Source: Rotaria sordida (taxonomy: Eukaryota; Rotifera; Eurotatoria; Philodinida; Philodinidae). From it: a DNA stretch of 64,000 bases. Under the pieces are notes generated by a model. It saw only the letters and a list, made by a program, of their open reading frames with translations, ran no database searches and was not told the origin of the DNA. The number at the start of each line of letters is the position of its first letter. The stretch's first letter is position 1. Below, piece by piece: positions 1 through 10,965 of this stretch. Both the position numbers and the translations under genes were made by a program. The DNA lies in the NCBI GenBank assembly GCA_905250125.1, contig CAJNOL010000659.1:5417-69416 (forward strand), given 5' to 3'.

Positions 1-300
1 TGGGTGTGGGTATGGGTGTGGGTGTGGGTATGGGTGTGGGTGTGGGTGTGGCGGTTGTGGGTGTGGCTTTTTTTTTTCTCCTCAACCACACCCATAAATA
101 TTGACAGATTCGAAATATGGAGAAATGAGTCGACAAGTATATGTACCATTTACTAGTCGACTTGAAGTAGTGAAAAGGTGTGGGTGTGGATATGGATGGG
201 CGTGGTGTGAGTGTGTGAGTGCGGGGTGTGGGTGTAGAGTGTGGAGTGTGAGTGTGGATTGAGAGAAGATGAACTCATACCTACACCCACACTCATACTC
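1..300. repeat. TGTGGG telomere-type repeat cluster at left edge
   Basis: Positions 1-67 are almost pure TGTGGG (with TATGGG variants) on the + strand. A T-run and CTCCTCAACCACACCCA follow at about 68-95, so the strand polarity flips. A second, degenerate G-rich stretch covers 178-260, and C-rich repeats lie at 280-300. TGTGGG is the telomeric repeat reported for bdelloid rotifers. Here it is interstitial or subtelomeric, in both orientations, and can fold into hairpins. It may continue beyond the window. Confidence 0.85.
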
Positions 301-465
301 TGGTCTCGATCCCAACACACTCCTAATTGTAAGCTATTTTCACACAGGTTACCTGAACTTAGCTGACGGTAAGCGGCTTAAAGTAGCTGAAATTGGAGAT
401 TTCCAAGCGCTTGAAAGCGTCGTACGTTCGGTGAAAACCAAGTGTTTTTAAGTACTAAAGATGAT

Positions 466-603
466 GGTTGGGTGCGGTCGTGCTCTCTCCGTGCACACCC
501 ACACCCATATCGACACCCACACCCACATACCCACACTCACACCCACATACCCACACCCACATACCCACACCCACACTCACATCGCATACCCACACCCACA
601 CCC
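466..603 (-). repeat. Telomere-type repeat (G-rich on minus strand) abutting a broken gene
   Basis: About 135 bp of CACCCACACCCA-type repeat, with degenerate ACCCACAT variants. It reads as (TGTGGG)n on the minus strand. It starts directly after codon CAG of the truncated gluconolactonase at 604, with no spacer. The G-rich strand runs in the direction a telomere would if it had been added to that broken gene end. Confidence 0.85.
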
Positions 604-1052
604 TGCTTGAAGTCTTTGGCTGCCGCATGTAGGTTGCCTTCTTTGAGACAGTAGACGAAATTTCCTCCGACTTCACTTTCACTCTTATCACCTTCAAAGT
701 TCGAGTCGATACCGTAGGTTGGATCTAAAAACCAAATGGAATTGTCTGACTTGACGACGACATCGTTCAGACTATTGAACCGTTTGTTATTTTCCGCGCG
801 ATCGACTAGTATAGTCAATGTACTATTATGTTCCGTTCTCGTCACACTCCTTTTCTGTCCATTACACTAGTCGTAATGAAACATTTGATCACCTGACACA
901 TCGGAAAAGATCAGTAAACGTAAAGACGGAAAGTAAGCAGGACCCTCCGCCCATATCTGCCCTGTGTGCAAACGATGAAGAGGAGCTGGCGACAAGATCA
1001 AATGACGAAAGTGATCGTTAAAGATATCAAACACACCAACCGTTTTTGCCAC
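604..1052 (-). pseudogene. Truncated gluconolactonase / SMP-30-like gene
   Basis: The minus strand encodes an SMP-30/gluconolactonase N-terminal part. It contains RLHTGQIWAEGPAYFP (the AEGP glutamate is a metal ligand in the family), then LNDVVVKSDNSIWFLDPTYG, a hallmark six-bladed-propeller motif with its conserved Asn and Asp. Three defects are visible. There is an in-frame TAG at 867-869, where the family normally has an acidic residue after HYD. About 20 residues are missing just after this stop, where the NGxT-type segment should be. The C-terminal half is gone: after DFKQ the frame enters TGTGGG repeats at 603. Another frame at 998-1234 encodes a hydrophobic stretch (HLTCLLILFTVVFFSL) followed by a basic segment, perhaps an N-terminal membrane anchor separated by a frameshift or intron. 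Family members hydrolyse sugar lactones with a divalent metal; this copy should be inactive. Family call is confident; the upstream extent is not. Confidence 0.8.
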
Positions 1053-1289
1053 CGTCGAAAAATGGCTCGGGTTATCTTTGTTTTACGAATGTAATCGAGA
1101 GAGAAAAAAACGACGGTGAATAAAATAAGGAGGCATGTAAGATGAGAAAAAAAGAGAAGATAAGAGAACGCCTTCCAAAGCAAACCTAAAAACTCAGACG
1201 AGGCGTCCAGCGAGGGCTCAAAAAGGTATTTCAAACGTATATTTGCTCGTTCTGTTCAAGTTCGCATCTCTTGAAATTTGCATCATCGG

Positions 1290-1690
1290 ATTCTCGGCAA
1301 TTTCGATCCCATCGAATTCTTACTGGCGATCCGTCGATCTATTATCGAACACTCGAAACCAACTGGATTTTCGACTACTACACGAGAAGAAGTCATCGAA
1401 TTCTTTTGTTCGAACGTCCGATTTATTTGCAAGTACTCAAAAGCTATCGGATTTTCGAGCACTCAAAGAAGAAGTTGATCGTTAACATGTTTGGACTAGT
1501 TCTATATGCTTTTCGAAGACTCTAAACTCATCAAATTTGCGAATACTCCGTGTGAAAGAACTCATCGAATCCTTACTTTCGAATGCTGGACTTGTTTTCG
1601 AGCACTCGAAACTTATCAAATATCTAAGCATTGTGTGGGAAAGAATTCACCGAAAAAACATTTAGAGGAGTTAATTCTATTTCAGAGCAG
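1290..1690. repeat. Degenerate ~85-bp tandem repeat
   Basis: At least four diverged units start near 1308, 1399, 1474 and 1563. Each begins with a CATCGAATTCTTAC-like block, then TTTTCGAGCACTCGAAAC, then a CATCAAATTT block, and ends near GAAAGAAGT or GAAAGAATT. Overlapping open frames here are by-products of the repeat. Units differ by substitutions and small indels, so the array is old. Confidence 0.65.
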
Positions 1691-1699
1691 TCGAAATCC

Positions 1700-3679
1700 T
1701 TCGAAACTCCGATGACTCAGAATTTTTGATGATGAGAGTGAGCTTATATGAGATAATCCTAATTGGAAGATCATAAATATCAAATTTAGTTACCACGATG
1801 CGTTTCGACTCGGTAAAAGATCTCATTGGGTGGCGGTTTTTTCTGCACGTACGCAACACATTGTCTGATACTGGAATGTTAACCTTGAATGCATGCATGA
1901 GTAAAGAGCTAGAAGTTCGATGTGTCATGGCTGAAATAGACAGACGGCTAGCACGAGTAGTTTCGGAACAGCACTTGTGTGACTGGTCATTTGAGTATCT
2001 CAGTGGGATTCACTGAGGACGAATCAGTTTGCTGATTCAGGGTGAAGTTGTTGTTATGAGCGATATAGTGGAGCCGGAAAAATTGTGTAGAATCCATCGC
2101 CTCATCGCATAGATAGTTCTAATGGTTCACGGTCGATATTCGTCCCGAAGAGTACTCGTGATACTTTGACTTTTTGTTGATGAAGATGATGATGTAGGAA
2201 ACAATTGATTTGAAGTGGTTGAAGGCGTTTTGATGGTCCTTTTTGGCGGATTCTGCAAAGAATTTTCAAATCTGGTCTATATTATTCATGACTTTGCGGT
2301 TTCAAGTCTGTCATACGGGCATCGATTGAATCTTTGGAATGTTCGGTAATGTTAGACAATGTTGTTGGTCACCATTTACCCATACCCAGTGAAAAATATT
2401 GATGAAAAATAGCAGAGATAAACGCGTTGTACAGTTTAGCGAAAATGTTCATAAACAGAAAAAATTGTTCTCCAATTTAAAGAAAAGCATTCTTTGTCGT
2501 TCTATCATATTTTAGAACTCTTTCTTCTCCTTGCAAAATCATTCTTCATACGAACAGAAAGCGTTTTGGAACTGTTCCAAAATCTATTAGAATGTCTTTC
2601 ATCAAGTTTTTTTCTGGAACGGTACAAAAAGGACTCTATCAAAATGAGATTAGTGTCTTTGCTGGTCTAATCATTATCTATGAAAGCACCCATAAGTCGG
2701 TGAAGAAACCGAAGTATCAGACAAATTTTCAACTTTTCTTTTTATATGTCCATCTTAGTGTTAGTAATTGTAAGCCGAATAGCTTGCTGAGAAAGACAGA
2801 TAGTCACCTACCATTTTCACCATTGAACAGAAGATACTAGAAAGTATTGATCTCTAATGGGAATGATCAATCGATCAACGTTTAGCTTTTTCATGAACAT
2901 TTTGAAAGCAACTTGCTCATAGTTTTTATAGTTGATTCCGAAACTAAAAATGACTATTGAATAGTAGAGAGCAATGTCTTTCCATTAGTGCAATGCGATT
3001 TTGTTAGCTTTTTTTCATTGAAGAGTTCGAAATTGTGTTTTTTTTCGAAAATCTCTAAGGCAACTAAACGATGCGCAATACTTAGCCTAAAACGAGTGGG
3101 GAGAGGAGGGCTCGACTACACTGAATTGACTGACACAATTGATTCTACTTTCGAAGCAATGCAGAATTACTAGATCAGCAATAAAAATTCGCTCTCTGGC
3201 GAGATACAAAGTAAGGAACACATATTTTAAACTTCGTTATCTGGCAATTCTAGACTGCTTTGATAATGAATAACAGGAGAGTCAAGAATGAACGCATTGG
3301 TTTTCATTTTGATTCTACAGGCTGCATCGTCTATGCATAGAGTCAGTGTTATTGACAATCGAAAAATACAAGGGAAAGTTTTCGTGTGATTGCGTATGAG
3401 TGAGAAGAAAGGTTTTTTCTTTCCTTCTATTGACGCAATGAAAGAAGATGGAATCCTTACGAATGTTTCAATTGTGAACAAAACTGGTGTTGCTTTTTTC
3501 TCAAAGGAGTAGTAATTCAGTATTGCACAATGTTGGACTATTACCATATATAGAGGAATAGAATCTCGGCTATCTTAACAGTCCATCGACTGCATAAAAA
3601 TTCAGAAGATAGCTGTTAAAGAAGAGTCTTGTCTGTTTCATGTCAGAAAACACCCTAGTTTAGTTGTACAAAATAAATA
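1700..3679. other. Gene-poor AT-rich spacer
   Basis: No recognisable gene, RNA or element was found here. Open frames at 1798-2016, 2592-2840 and 3227-3547 are short, match no family I know, and lack clear splice context. Confidence 0.5.
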
Positions 3680-4235
3680 TCTCACGAGGAAACCTTCCAA
3701 CGTTATCAACGCCGATCCAACTGATATTTTGCCCATAAGTAGTGCTCAGTGAGACTAGAAAAAGCCTAAAAGTGTTCGTACTTTCTTGGGAGCTACTTCT
3801 TGAGTTATACTCGTTTTATGGAAATTTTCAGCTGTAGTCAGGGATAGAGTGGAAAAGTAAATGACTATATTTCGGTCTGAAATTTCGCGTACATAGAGGT
3901 CTTAAAGTCATTAAAATATTCTGAAAGTTTCATCGAAAACGAATGTATATTTCTTGAGATAATGAATTTGCGAGTAAGCTCGATTTCTGACAGGTCACTA
4001 TAGTATATTGGTAGTTTTTGCAAATTCATTATCTCAAGAAACACACATTCGTTTTTGATGAAACTTTCAGAATATTCTAATGACTTTAAGACCTCTATGT
4101 ACGCGAAATTTCAGACCAAAATATGGTCATTGACTTTTTCACTCTATCCCTGGCTACAGCTGAAAATTTCAATAAAACGAGTATAACTCAAGTTGGATCG
4201 GCGTTGATCACCTCGAGAGGTTCCCTCATGAGTGA
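3680..4235. mobile_element. Foldback (palindromic MITE-like) element 1
   Basis: The left arm (about 3690-3975) and right arm (about 4018-4230) are reverse complements at high identity. For example, TGAAAGTTTCATCGAAAACG near 3925 is mirrored near 4055, and ATCAACGCCGATCCAACT near 3705 is mirrored near 4195. The left arm carries about 75 extra bases (about 3722-3795) that the right arm lacks. The centre is about 40 bp. No coding capacity is visible, so this is probably a non-autonomous DNA element. Confidence 0.8.
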
Positions 4236-4615
4236 CGCATCGTATCGGAAAAATGATTTAAAGAGACTAGCAGCACAAACAAAAACCCATCGGCAGTTAT
4301 CAGTAACTTCCAGTTACTTAGTAACGTGACTTTTCGGTAACTGACCAGTTTGAGGTATCAAAGAGCAGCCAAATGTGGTTACTCAGATTTTCAAAAACCC
4401 GTCAGTCTAGCGAAAATTGATCAAAATCAAGTTTTTTTGAAAGTCAAGTTATTTCTGCTCAACATGTCGTAAAAATTGAGAGGAACTAAATCGATCATTG
4501 AAGTAAAATCGTTCCTTGTATATGTAGAATGATTGATAACACATACATTGTCCTCTCGTAAATGAACTAATCATTCATCACCCATAGTCAATTATAAATT
4601 ATGAATGTCTTCGTA

Positions 4616-4616
4616 G
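4616..4616 (+). promoter_or_regulatory. Likely trans-splice acceptor of the monooxygenase gene
   Basis: CTTCGTAG ends at 4616 and the next in-frame ATG is at 4631, 15 nt away. Bdelloid mRNAs are known to receive a spliced leader, so an AG this close to an ATG suggests the mRNA starts here. This argues against the upstream ATG at 4601. Confidence 0.5.
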
Positions 4617-4630
4617 ATTTACGTATAATA

Positions 4631-5983
4631 ATGAGTGCTATAAAGTCCAATCAGCCGGATACGTGTATCACTGTATCGCAAGCGCCGAACTCCACACCAA
4701 CTGCTAACAATGAAGCAAAGAAAGTGAGCTCAGATATGGTCGATGTGATCATCGCAGGAGCCGGAATCGGTGGCCTCATCACTGCCTTATGCTTGCATCG
4801 TGAGGGATTCTCTGTTCGCATTCATGAGCGAGTGCAAGCACTTGAGTCAATTGGGTTTGCCGTAGGTCTTCATCCAAACTGCGTGAAATTACTGTACGAG
4901 CTTGGACTCAAACATGATTTGGATGAAGTCGGTATTCGCAGAAGCAAGGCTTTTTTCTATTCACGTCATGGACAGCTTATTTACGAAGAACCGACCGGCA
5001 TTGAAGCTGGTTACAACTGGCCTGTGTACTCGATGCATCGCGGTAACTTTCAACAACTTTTACTTCGTCATATACGTCATGAAATAGGCGAGACATCTAT
5101 TCGTCTTAGCCAGAAGTTAGTGGCGTTTCGATCAGTTTCGGACCATGTGGAAGTCGATTTTGTCAATCCATCTACGGGTGATCAAAATACCGAACTGGCC
5201 AAAGTACTCGTGGGTGCTGACGGAATTAATTCGACTGTACGTAAGATTTTATATCCTGACGAAGGACGTCCTCTTTGGAGTGGTGTCACCATATGGCGTG
5301 GTGTGACACAAACGGACAAACTCCTCCTGGACGGACGATCATTGATTGTAATGGGAGATCCAAATGATGTGCAACTGGTCATGGGTCATGTTAGCAAGAA
5401 TGTCATTAATTGGACTTGTCTGGTTCGAGTTGAAGATCCAAATATGCAAATTTCACCAGCGGCACCTGATTGGAATAATCTTGGTCACATTGAAGATCTT
5501 CTTCCGTTAATATCGAACATGAAACTTAACTTTGTTGACATTCATCATATCATCCAGTCGTCAATGATTATCAACAAATTTCCGATGACTGATCGTAATA
5601 CTTTACCTCGATGGACACATGATCGTGTGACTTTACTTGGTGATGCTGCTCATCCAATGTATCCGTATGGAGGTAACGGAGCCTCTCAAGCCATTCTCGA
5701 TGCTCGTGGGCTCATTCTTTCCTTTCGTCAGCACGGTGTTACTCTCCAAGGTCTTCAAGCATACGATGATCTTCGCCGTCCAGCTTCAAATATTGTGGTT
5801 CTAGCTTCTCGACAATATAGTTGTGACGAGATTCTGAAAGTCGTCCACGAACGTGCTCCAGACGGCTTTGAACATTTGTCTGACGTTATATCATCAGCAG
5901 AACTTGAAGCCATAATGTCTAACTCCAAACGAGTGGCAGGTTTGCATGCGGAACAACTTAACCAAGAGCCTCCTCTCTTTTAA
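4631..5983 (+). CDS. FAD-dependent aromatic monooxygenase (UbiH/salicylate hydroxylase-like)
   Basis: A single intronless frame of 450 aa from the ATG at 4631 (460 aa from the ATG at 4601). It has the three signatures of class A flavoprotein monooxygenases: DVIIAGAGIGGL (Rossmann GxGxxG, about residues 38-49 of the shorter form) binding the FAD adenosine; LVGADGINSTVR (DG motif, about residue 195) contacting FAD and NAD(P)H; and TLLGDAAHPMYPYGGNGAS (GD motif, about residue 335) binding the FAD ribityl chain. Such enzymes hydroxylate aromatic or heteroaromatic acids using O2 and NAD(P)H; the substrate cannot be read from sequence. There is no signal peptide or membrane anchor, so it is probably cytosolic. 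Length fits the family and all three motifs are intact. Absence of introns and similarity to bacterial and fungal degradative enzymes suggest horizontal acquisition. The next gene is over 2 kb away. Confidence 0.9.
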   Translation: MSAIKSNQPDTCITVSQAPNSTPTANNEAKKVSSDMVDVIIAGAGIGGLITALCLHREGFSVRIHERVQALESIGFAVGLHPNCVKLLYELGLKHDLDEVGIRRSKAFFYSRHGQLIYEEPTGIEAGYNWPVYSMHRGNFQQLLLRHIRHEIGETSIRLSQKLVAFRSVSDHVEVDFVNPSTGDQNTELAKVLVGADGINSTVRKILYPDEGRPLWSGVTIWRGVTQTDKLLLDGRSLIVMGDPNDVQLVMGHVSKNVINWTCLVRVEDPNMQISPAAPDWNNLGHIEDLLPLISNMKLNFVDIHHIIQSSMIINKFPMTDRNTLPRWTHDRVTLLGDAAHPMYPYGGNGASQAILDARGLILSFRQHGVTLQGLQAYDDLRRPASNIVVLASRQYSCDEILKVVHERAPDGFEHLSDVISSAELEAIMSNSKRVAGLHAEQLNQEPPLF

Positions 5984-7204
5984 ATTGGCTATTATAACGT
6001 TATCTTATGTGATAAGTGACACTGGTTAGAGGGTTGCAGGACATGGTATTTTGACAATCTATAACCTGCCCTGACGTGCTTGATACTCGAGAAATACCTT
6101 AACTTTTATGTCAGTCTTTTTACGCAGTTTCTTTCAATTTAGACAAATAATTTGCCTTCCTAAAACGCTTGTTGTTCCTCTTCTATGACTTTATAGATCG
6201 TAGTCGGTGTCGGCCAAGTTCTCGAAGCGAATATATCCTAGATATACTTTACTTACTGGTAAATTTCTATAGTAAAATATTATTAAAGGGTGGCGCATAA
6301 AGAATGACCCTCTCAGTGTTTTGACTATAACTTTTTTTTTCTTTTTGATCTTTAGAGCTGATTATTTTTCCAAAAGATGCGCCATTAAATTCTCTACAAA
6401 ATCGAAATCAAGCTTATTTCTGTGGAAAGTTAAGGAAGGGTGTGGGTGTGGATTTTATATTCAACCCCCACACCCTAGGTCTACGTGTAGTTGATGCAAA
6501 TATTATGCTAAGCATTGTTTCGGACAATACAAATATTCGAACAGTTGCAATAGTAGAGCGAGCAGCAGATTTAATTAAGGCCAATGTTTAATATGATTGT
6601 GCTAGCTTTTTGGTATTAAAATAAAATTAATTAGTGTTAGAGATTCGATCATGTTTTAAAGGAGGTGCGGGTGTAAGGTGTGGGGTGTGGGTCATAGTGG
6701 ACAGCCAGGCGGCAAAATCGATTTTTGAGATCTGAGCCCATATCATAGCTGGCATTGAAGCTACTACGGTACTGCATTTAAGTACATCCTGGGTACTGCT
6801 GGATAGTGAGTATCTGTTCAGCAGCGGGTACCACAAAGTACGTAAAATAGGTGAAAATCATTAATGAAACCGTATAAGTAAATTATGTTTTAAATTGAGG
6901 ATCTAATTATATTTATTAGTTATTATATAGTTATACAATGTTATATATTTGCTGTATATTCCAGAACATTGGGACTTCTTGAAGTTCTTAATGGTCTAAT
7001 AAGATCAAAAACTTAGGCCTAGTATAGTGAAAAACAGCTACTAGCCAGTAATGCAATTCGTTTTCTGGATTTTCCCGGAACTTTAATTCAAGTTTTAGTT
7101 TGTTATTTGATAGAGCATACCATCATCTATTTTCGGTGGATGCGCAAAGGTGTGCCATTGAACCCTTGTCGAAATATTTGACATTTTGTAGCACAACACC
7201 ATAG
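5984..7204. other. Spacer with two small TGTGGG units
   Basis: AT-rich spacer. It holds a hairpin at about 6437-6475 (AGGGTGTGGGTGTGG, a 13-bp AT spacer, then CCCCCACACCCT) and a degenerate G-rich stretch near 6661-6691. No gene is recognised. Confidence 0.6.
6437..6475. repeat. Minimal TGTGGG hairpin
   Basis: The shortest clear member of the hairpin family. The G-rich arm starts AGGGTGTGGGTGTGG, the spacer is TTTTATATTCAA-like, and the C-rich arm ends CACACCCT. It shows the basic AGGGTGTG...CACACCCT layout seen elsewhere in the window. Confidence 0.75.
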
Positions 7205-7515
7205 TCTCTCTCAGGTTCACCGGAAAAATCAACTTTCGAATTTCCACTTGAAACTTTGTGCAAAGAAAGGTCTCAATAAGACTAGTTAATCCTGAAAGTT
7301 TCAAATTTCTTGGTTGCTCCTATCATTAAGTAAGAACATTTAACATTTTGTGCTATAGATGATGTGAAAAAGAATATGGTTTTTCTTATACTCGTATCTC
7401 GGGATGGTAGACACCCAAAAATCCAAAACTTTCAGAATAAATTAGTCTCATTGAGACCTTTCTCTGGGCAGAGTTTCAAGTCAAAATCGGAAAATTGATT
7501 TTTCAGATGAACCTG
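7205..7515. mobile_element. Foldback element 2
   Basis: The arms at about 7208-7303 and 7424-7513 are imperfect reverse complements: TCTCTCAGGTTCA at 7208 is mirrored by TGAACCTGAGAGA at about 7501. GAAAGGTCTCAATAAGACTA in the left arm is mirrored by TAGTCTCATTGAGACCTTTC in the right arm. The loop is about 120 bp. No coding capacity. Confidence 0.7.
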
Positions 7516-7704
7516 AGAGAGGAAGCACGGCTTTTTTCTAAGAAATGCCATGAAAATTAAATATCTCGGCAGAAATAAGCTACAAGCACGAACTCTTTTC
7601 ATGGTACTCATAGCTCATTAGAGCCTACATAATGCATATAGTCTCGATTCAAAAGAAATTTGGCAACTGGAAATTGCTCTTTACCCCCTTTTTCTGCTCG
7701 CTGT

Positions 7705-7892
7705 ATGGGGTGCGAGGTTGGGTGTGTCTATGTGGATGTGGGTGTGGATGTGGGTATGAAAATGGGTGTGGATGAAGAGGCATCCACACCCATACCAACA
7801 CCTTACTCATCCACACTCACAACCACTCACACCCTCAAGACACGTCCCCACCCACACCTACACGCATACTCACCCACACACCGACACCCTGG
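7705..7892. repeat. TGTGGG hairpin cluster
   Basis: A G-rich arm (7705-7772), a spacer reading GATGAAGAGGCATCC, then a long C-rich arm (7781-7892) of CACACCC variants. The open frame across it (7660-7986) is repeat-encoded and not a gene. Confidence 0.8.
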
Positions 7893-8180
7893 TACTTGCC
7901 ACTCGATAATTTTATTAGCAGCAATTATGAAACACATTTGTATTCTGGTAGCTTGTCTTCCCCTCACCCTCAAAGATGTTCATTGATAATTATACAATTC
8001 AACGTATAGGCGAAAACATATTTTTGCAATAGAAACGACAATTAATTGTTACACATCATGATTTAGATTTCTAGATTATTGAAAGTTTATTTAAAATAAG
8101 AGTTACTTGAGTAGAAGAATTTTAAAAAAAGAACTGAATTAATATTTGAATGTTCAAGCTATTGCTTTTGATGGTAATCA

Positions 8181-8579
8181 TCAGTTGGGACCTTTGTAAA
8201 AACGATGCTGTCCAACATCTCCCAGAACAGTGCATTTTTCAGGCCACTCTGCATTAGGTTCTTTGTTTGGATTATTATAATGATCTGCTCCTCGTGTTGG
8301 ATCTTGGCTACTGCCATTTAAAATGCTATCGGCCACTTGGCAGCATTGTTCGTATGGGCCTGGCTCCTTAATTTCAATGTCACCTCTACCATTCCAACAT
8401 TCAAATTGCTTAGGTTGTAAGCAGACACCACTGATGCTATTTCCACCCCACTCAGACCTGTTCGCTTGAGCTCGATTCTTGATTACATGACCAACTGCTT
8501 CTTGACCTTCACGAGATTCACCTCGTGCTTCTCCATAAATTGTTTTTGCCAAAACCTCTCTATCAGAAAGACCGGACAT
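8181..8579 (-). CDS. SleB-type cell-wall hydrolase (Hydrolase_2 family)
   Basis: An intronless 132-aa protein that is nearly all catalytic domain. It has the family's YGEARGE signature (residues 15-21; the first Glu is the presumed catalytic acid), then GQEAVGHVIKNRAQ, a CLQPKQFECW block and a C-terminal GADHYNNP segment. SleB/CwlJ-like enzymes are bacterial lytic hydrolases that cut peptidoglycan; animals lack this polymer, so a role against bacteria (digestion or defence) is the simplest inference. No signal peptide is visible from this start. TTGTAG sits three bases before the ATG (acceptor at 8583), so a spliced leader or an upstream exon, possibly with a signal peptide, may precede it. 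The family is overwhelmingly bacterial, so horizontal acquisition is likely. The splice-like context argues against bacterial contamination of the assembly. Confidence 0.88.
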   Translation of the reverse strand: MSGLSDREVLAKTIYGEARGESREGQEAVGHVIKNRAQANRSEWGGNSISGVCLQPKQFECWNGRGDIEIKEPGPYEQCCQVADSILNGSSQDPTRGADHYNNPNKEPNAEWPEKCTVLGDVGQHRFYKGPN

Positions 8580-8583
8580 TATC

Positions 8584-10740
8584 TACAACAGAAAAATGCA
8601 TCAACAAACATAAAATCATGAAAAATTCAATTCTGGATTATATTTATTAAAATGCTGTTATGTATTGCAATACCAAATACTTTCATTCACTGAATGTCAA
8701 TAGCAAATCTGCTTACTAATATAGCTGTGAGAAAAAGATAAACCATTGGAATTTACCACGTATGTGTCTCTCTTTTACGTTGAGAAAAAGTGTTTTTTTT
8801 ACACACGTAGTTGGTTTTTTCCTTCTTACTCGAATGACGTCGAATGTTTTAATAAATGTCGATGAAATCGTGCCTTCTCTTGCAATTCAATCAACCAATA
8901 GGTATAATGGAAGTTAAACTAAAGTTTCTATTGGATTGCAGGTTGACATCTAGGAACAATAATTGCTAACTGTACAATGCTTATAGAGATATTGGTATAA
9001 CACAGAACACTGGACTACAGTATGATGGGTGCTAAATTTAGTTCCCTATAGGGGTAAGAAGCTATTGTTGTTTGGATCAATATCATTTTCATTTTTGTTA
9101 TTGTTATTAATAACAAAAAATTACAATAACTTCTCATCCCCTAGTTGATAGTCATTAGAATGGACGTATTCTTTTTCTATAAAACTAACAAGAAACATAT
9201 GCCAACTGATAAATTGCTTTTTAGCTAATACTTTCTCTCGGTATGTAGGATGTTGGTTTGGGATGAAGATACTGAAAAAATCATCATCCATACCCATATC
9301 CGTACATTCACACACAACCATGGACTTGATACGTGCGAGAATCTCCATCTCTGTGATAGAAAAAAAAGAAAGAAAAAATACCAATGTATATGTCCTACAA
9401 GCTATCAAGTTTCGACACAGAAGTGAAAGAAAAGAACAGACTCGATAATATGATTTCGTCACACTGTTGTAATGCTATTTGTTCTTTATTTCTTTCAACT
9501 AGGCTCTAATTACAATATCAACCAACTAAATCGAAGAAAAACCAAGACAAGCGAGAATAAGAGATGAATAATCTTTTTACCTTGAGATAAAAGTGAAGCA
9601 GAGAAAAACAGAATAAAGAGAGGATGAAAGGGGGGAGAAAGAGAAGAACAGAGGAAGAAGTGAAACTGGCAACTGAGTTAATCTGATTCAAAAAGAAATA
9701 GAAATAATCTGCCTAGTAATCAACGATACATATTCGATACATAAGAAAGAAGTATATGTGATGACAGCTACAAAGTCACATCTATATAAAAACAAGCCAC
9801 TAGAATAATATGTATGATTGTTACCGGATGAAATGTTCCATAGAACAATGAACCCGAATCCATCTGTATCTCTTAGATGAGGAACATATGTATGATCTAC
9901 AGAAGGAAAAAGACAAAAAAGAGATGATGCAATGGAAAATACCAAGATGTATGATACTTATCATCTAAGTACGATAAAAGAAGGAAAGAAAGGAAAATAT
10001 AGTATAGAACTATGCCACACTATAACAATGATAAAATGGAAGACGTGTATGCTGAACTTTACACCACGGACATAGTTGAGACGCTCTCCCGAGCACCTCT
10101 AACAGAAAGAAAGAAGAAGAGAGCGTAGAAACGAGAGATAAGAGCAAAATAAGGAAAAGAAAAATACGAAGAAAAGATAAAATAAATAATGAAGACAATA
10201 AATGAGGAAAGATAAGAAAATACATGAAACTAATGAATTAACAATAAAGCAATAGTGAGGAGTTCAAGGATGCACCATAGGCGAGTGTTATGATAGGTGA
10301 AAACATTAAAAAAGAAGAAGACCGATAAGGATCATAATAAAGAGTAGAAGTGTAACATTGAAAACGGGTCAAATAAAAAAAAACAGGCTGATCTGTATTC
10401 AATTCAATACAAATCCGTCTGCTATTTAGTGATAAAACAGAAGTGAATTTCTTATTTTTTACTATATATCGTCGTCATTTTCTCAATTTGTACAAAATTA
10501 CATAGAATTCAATGATTGTTAATTTTTAAAACTTACTGTTAGATGAAACGTTGTGATATTGATTGTTTATTGATTGACCTGTTACCAGCTGCTCTCTATA
10601 TTGCAAAACAAATAAATGATGAATGCTCAGGAAAATATTATGTTGTGCTCTTTGCCAAATGTGAATTGATAATATCTCGATAGAAGCGATAGCTTATATA
10701 TACGACATAGGCCTATTTACTGCGTATTTCTTTTCTATTT
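8584..10740. other. Spacer with possible decayed multi-exon gene on minus strand
   Basis: Two exon-like stretches on the minus strand have pyrimidine-AG acceptors. One at about 9121-9350 encodes a segment with KSMVVCECTDMGMDDDFF and ends at a stop at 9121. One at about 9830-9898 encodes HTYVPHLRDTDGFGF. I could not join them with consistent splice phases and do not recognise the family. The + strand of 9540-10350 is strongly purine-rich. The rest shows nothing I can name. Confidence 0.3.
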
Positions 10741-10965
10741 CTTCTTTTGGTTTTTTCCAAGCATGAGTCAATATTTTTCTTCGAATGATATTGTCCGAAT
10801 CAAGGGGGAAAAGGCGAGACTTCGTACTTCTGAAGTACGAGCGAAGCACAAGTGTAGTACGAGTGAAGTACGAAGTCTCGCTTTTCCCCCATGTTTCGAA
10901 TACATCACGTATCTCGTTTCTCTTACTTCTGTTCGGTTTTTTTTCAAGCATGATTCAACATTTTT
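10741..10965. repeat. Palindrome flanked by direct repeats
   Basis: Two arms of about 27 bp (10804-10830 and 10865-10891) start GGGGGAAAAGGCGAGAC and end GTCTCGCTTTTCCCCC, around a spacer rich in GAAGTACGA-type repeats. This core is flanked by direct repeats of about 35 bp (near 10745-10780 and 10930-10965), both reading TTTTCCAAGCATGA- or TTTTTCAAGCATGA-like. The layout resembles a small insertion with duplicated flank. Confidence 0.65.

Noticed and set aside
4601..4630. Upstream start for the monooxygenase
   Set aside because: A likely trans-splice acceptor at 4616 lies between it and the ATG at 4631, and the extra residues add nothing conserved.
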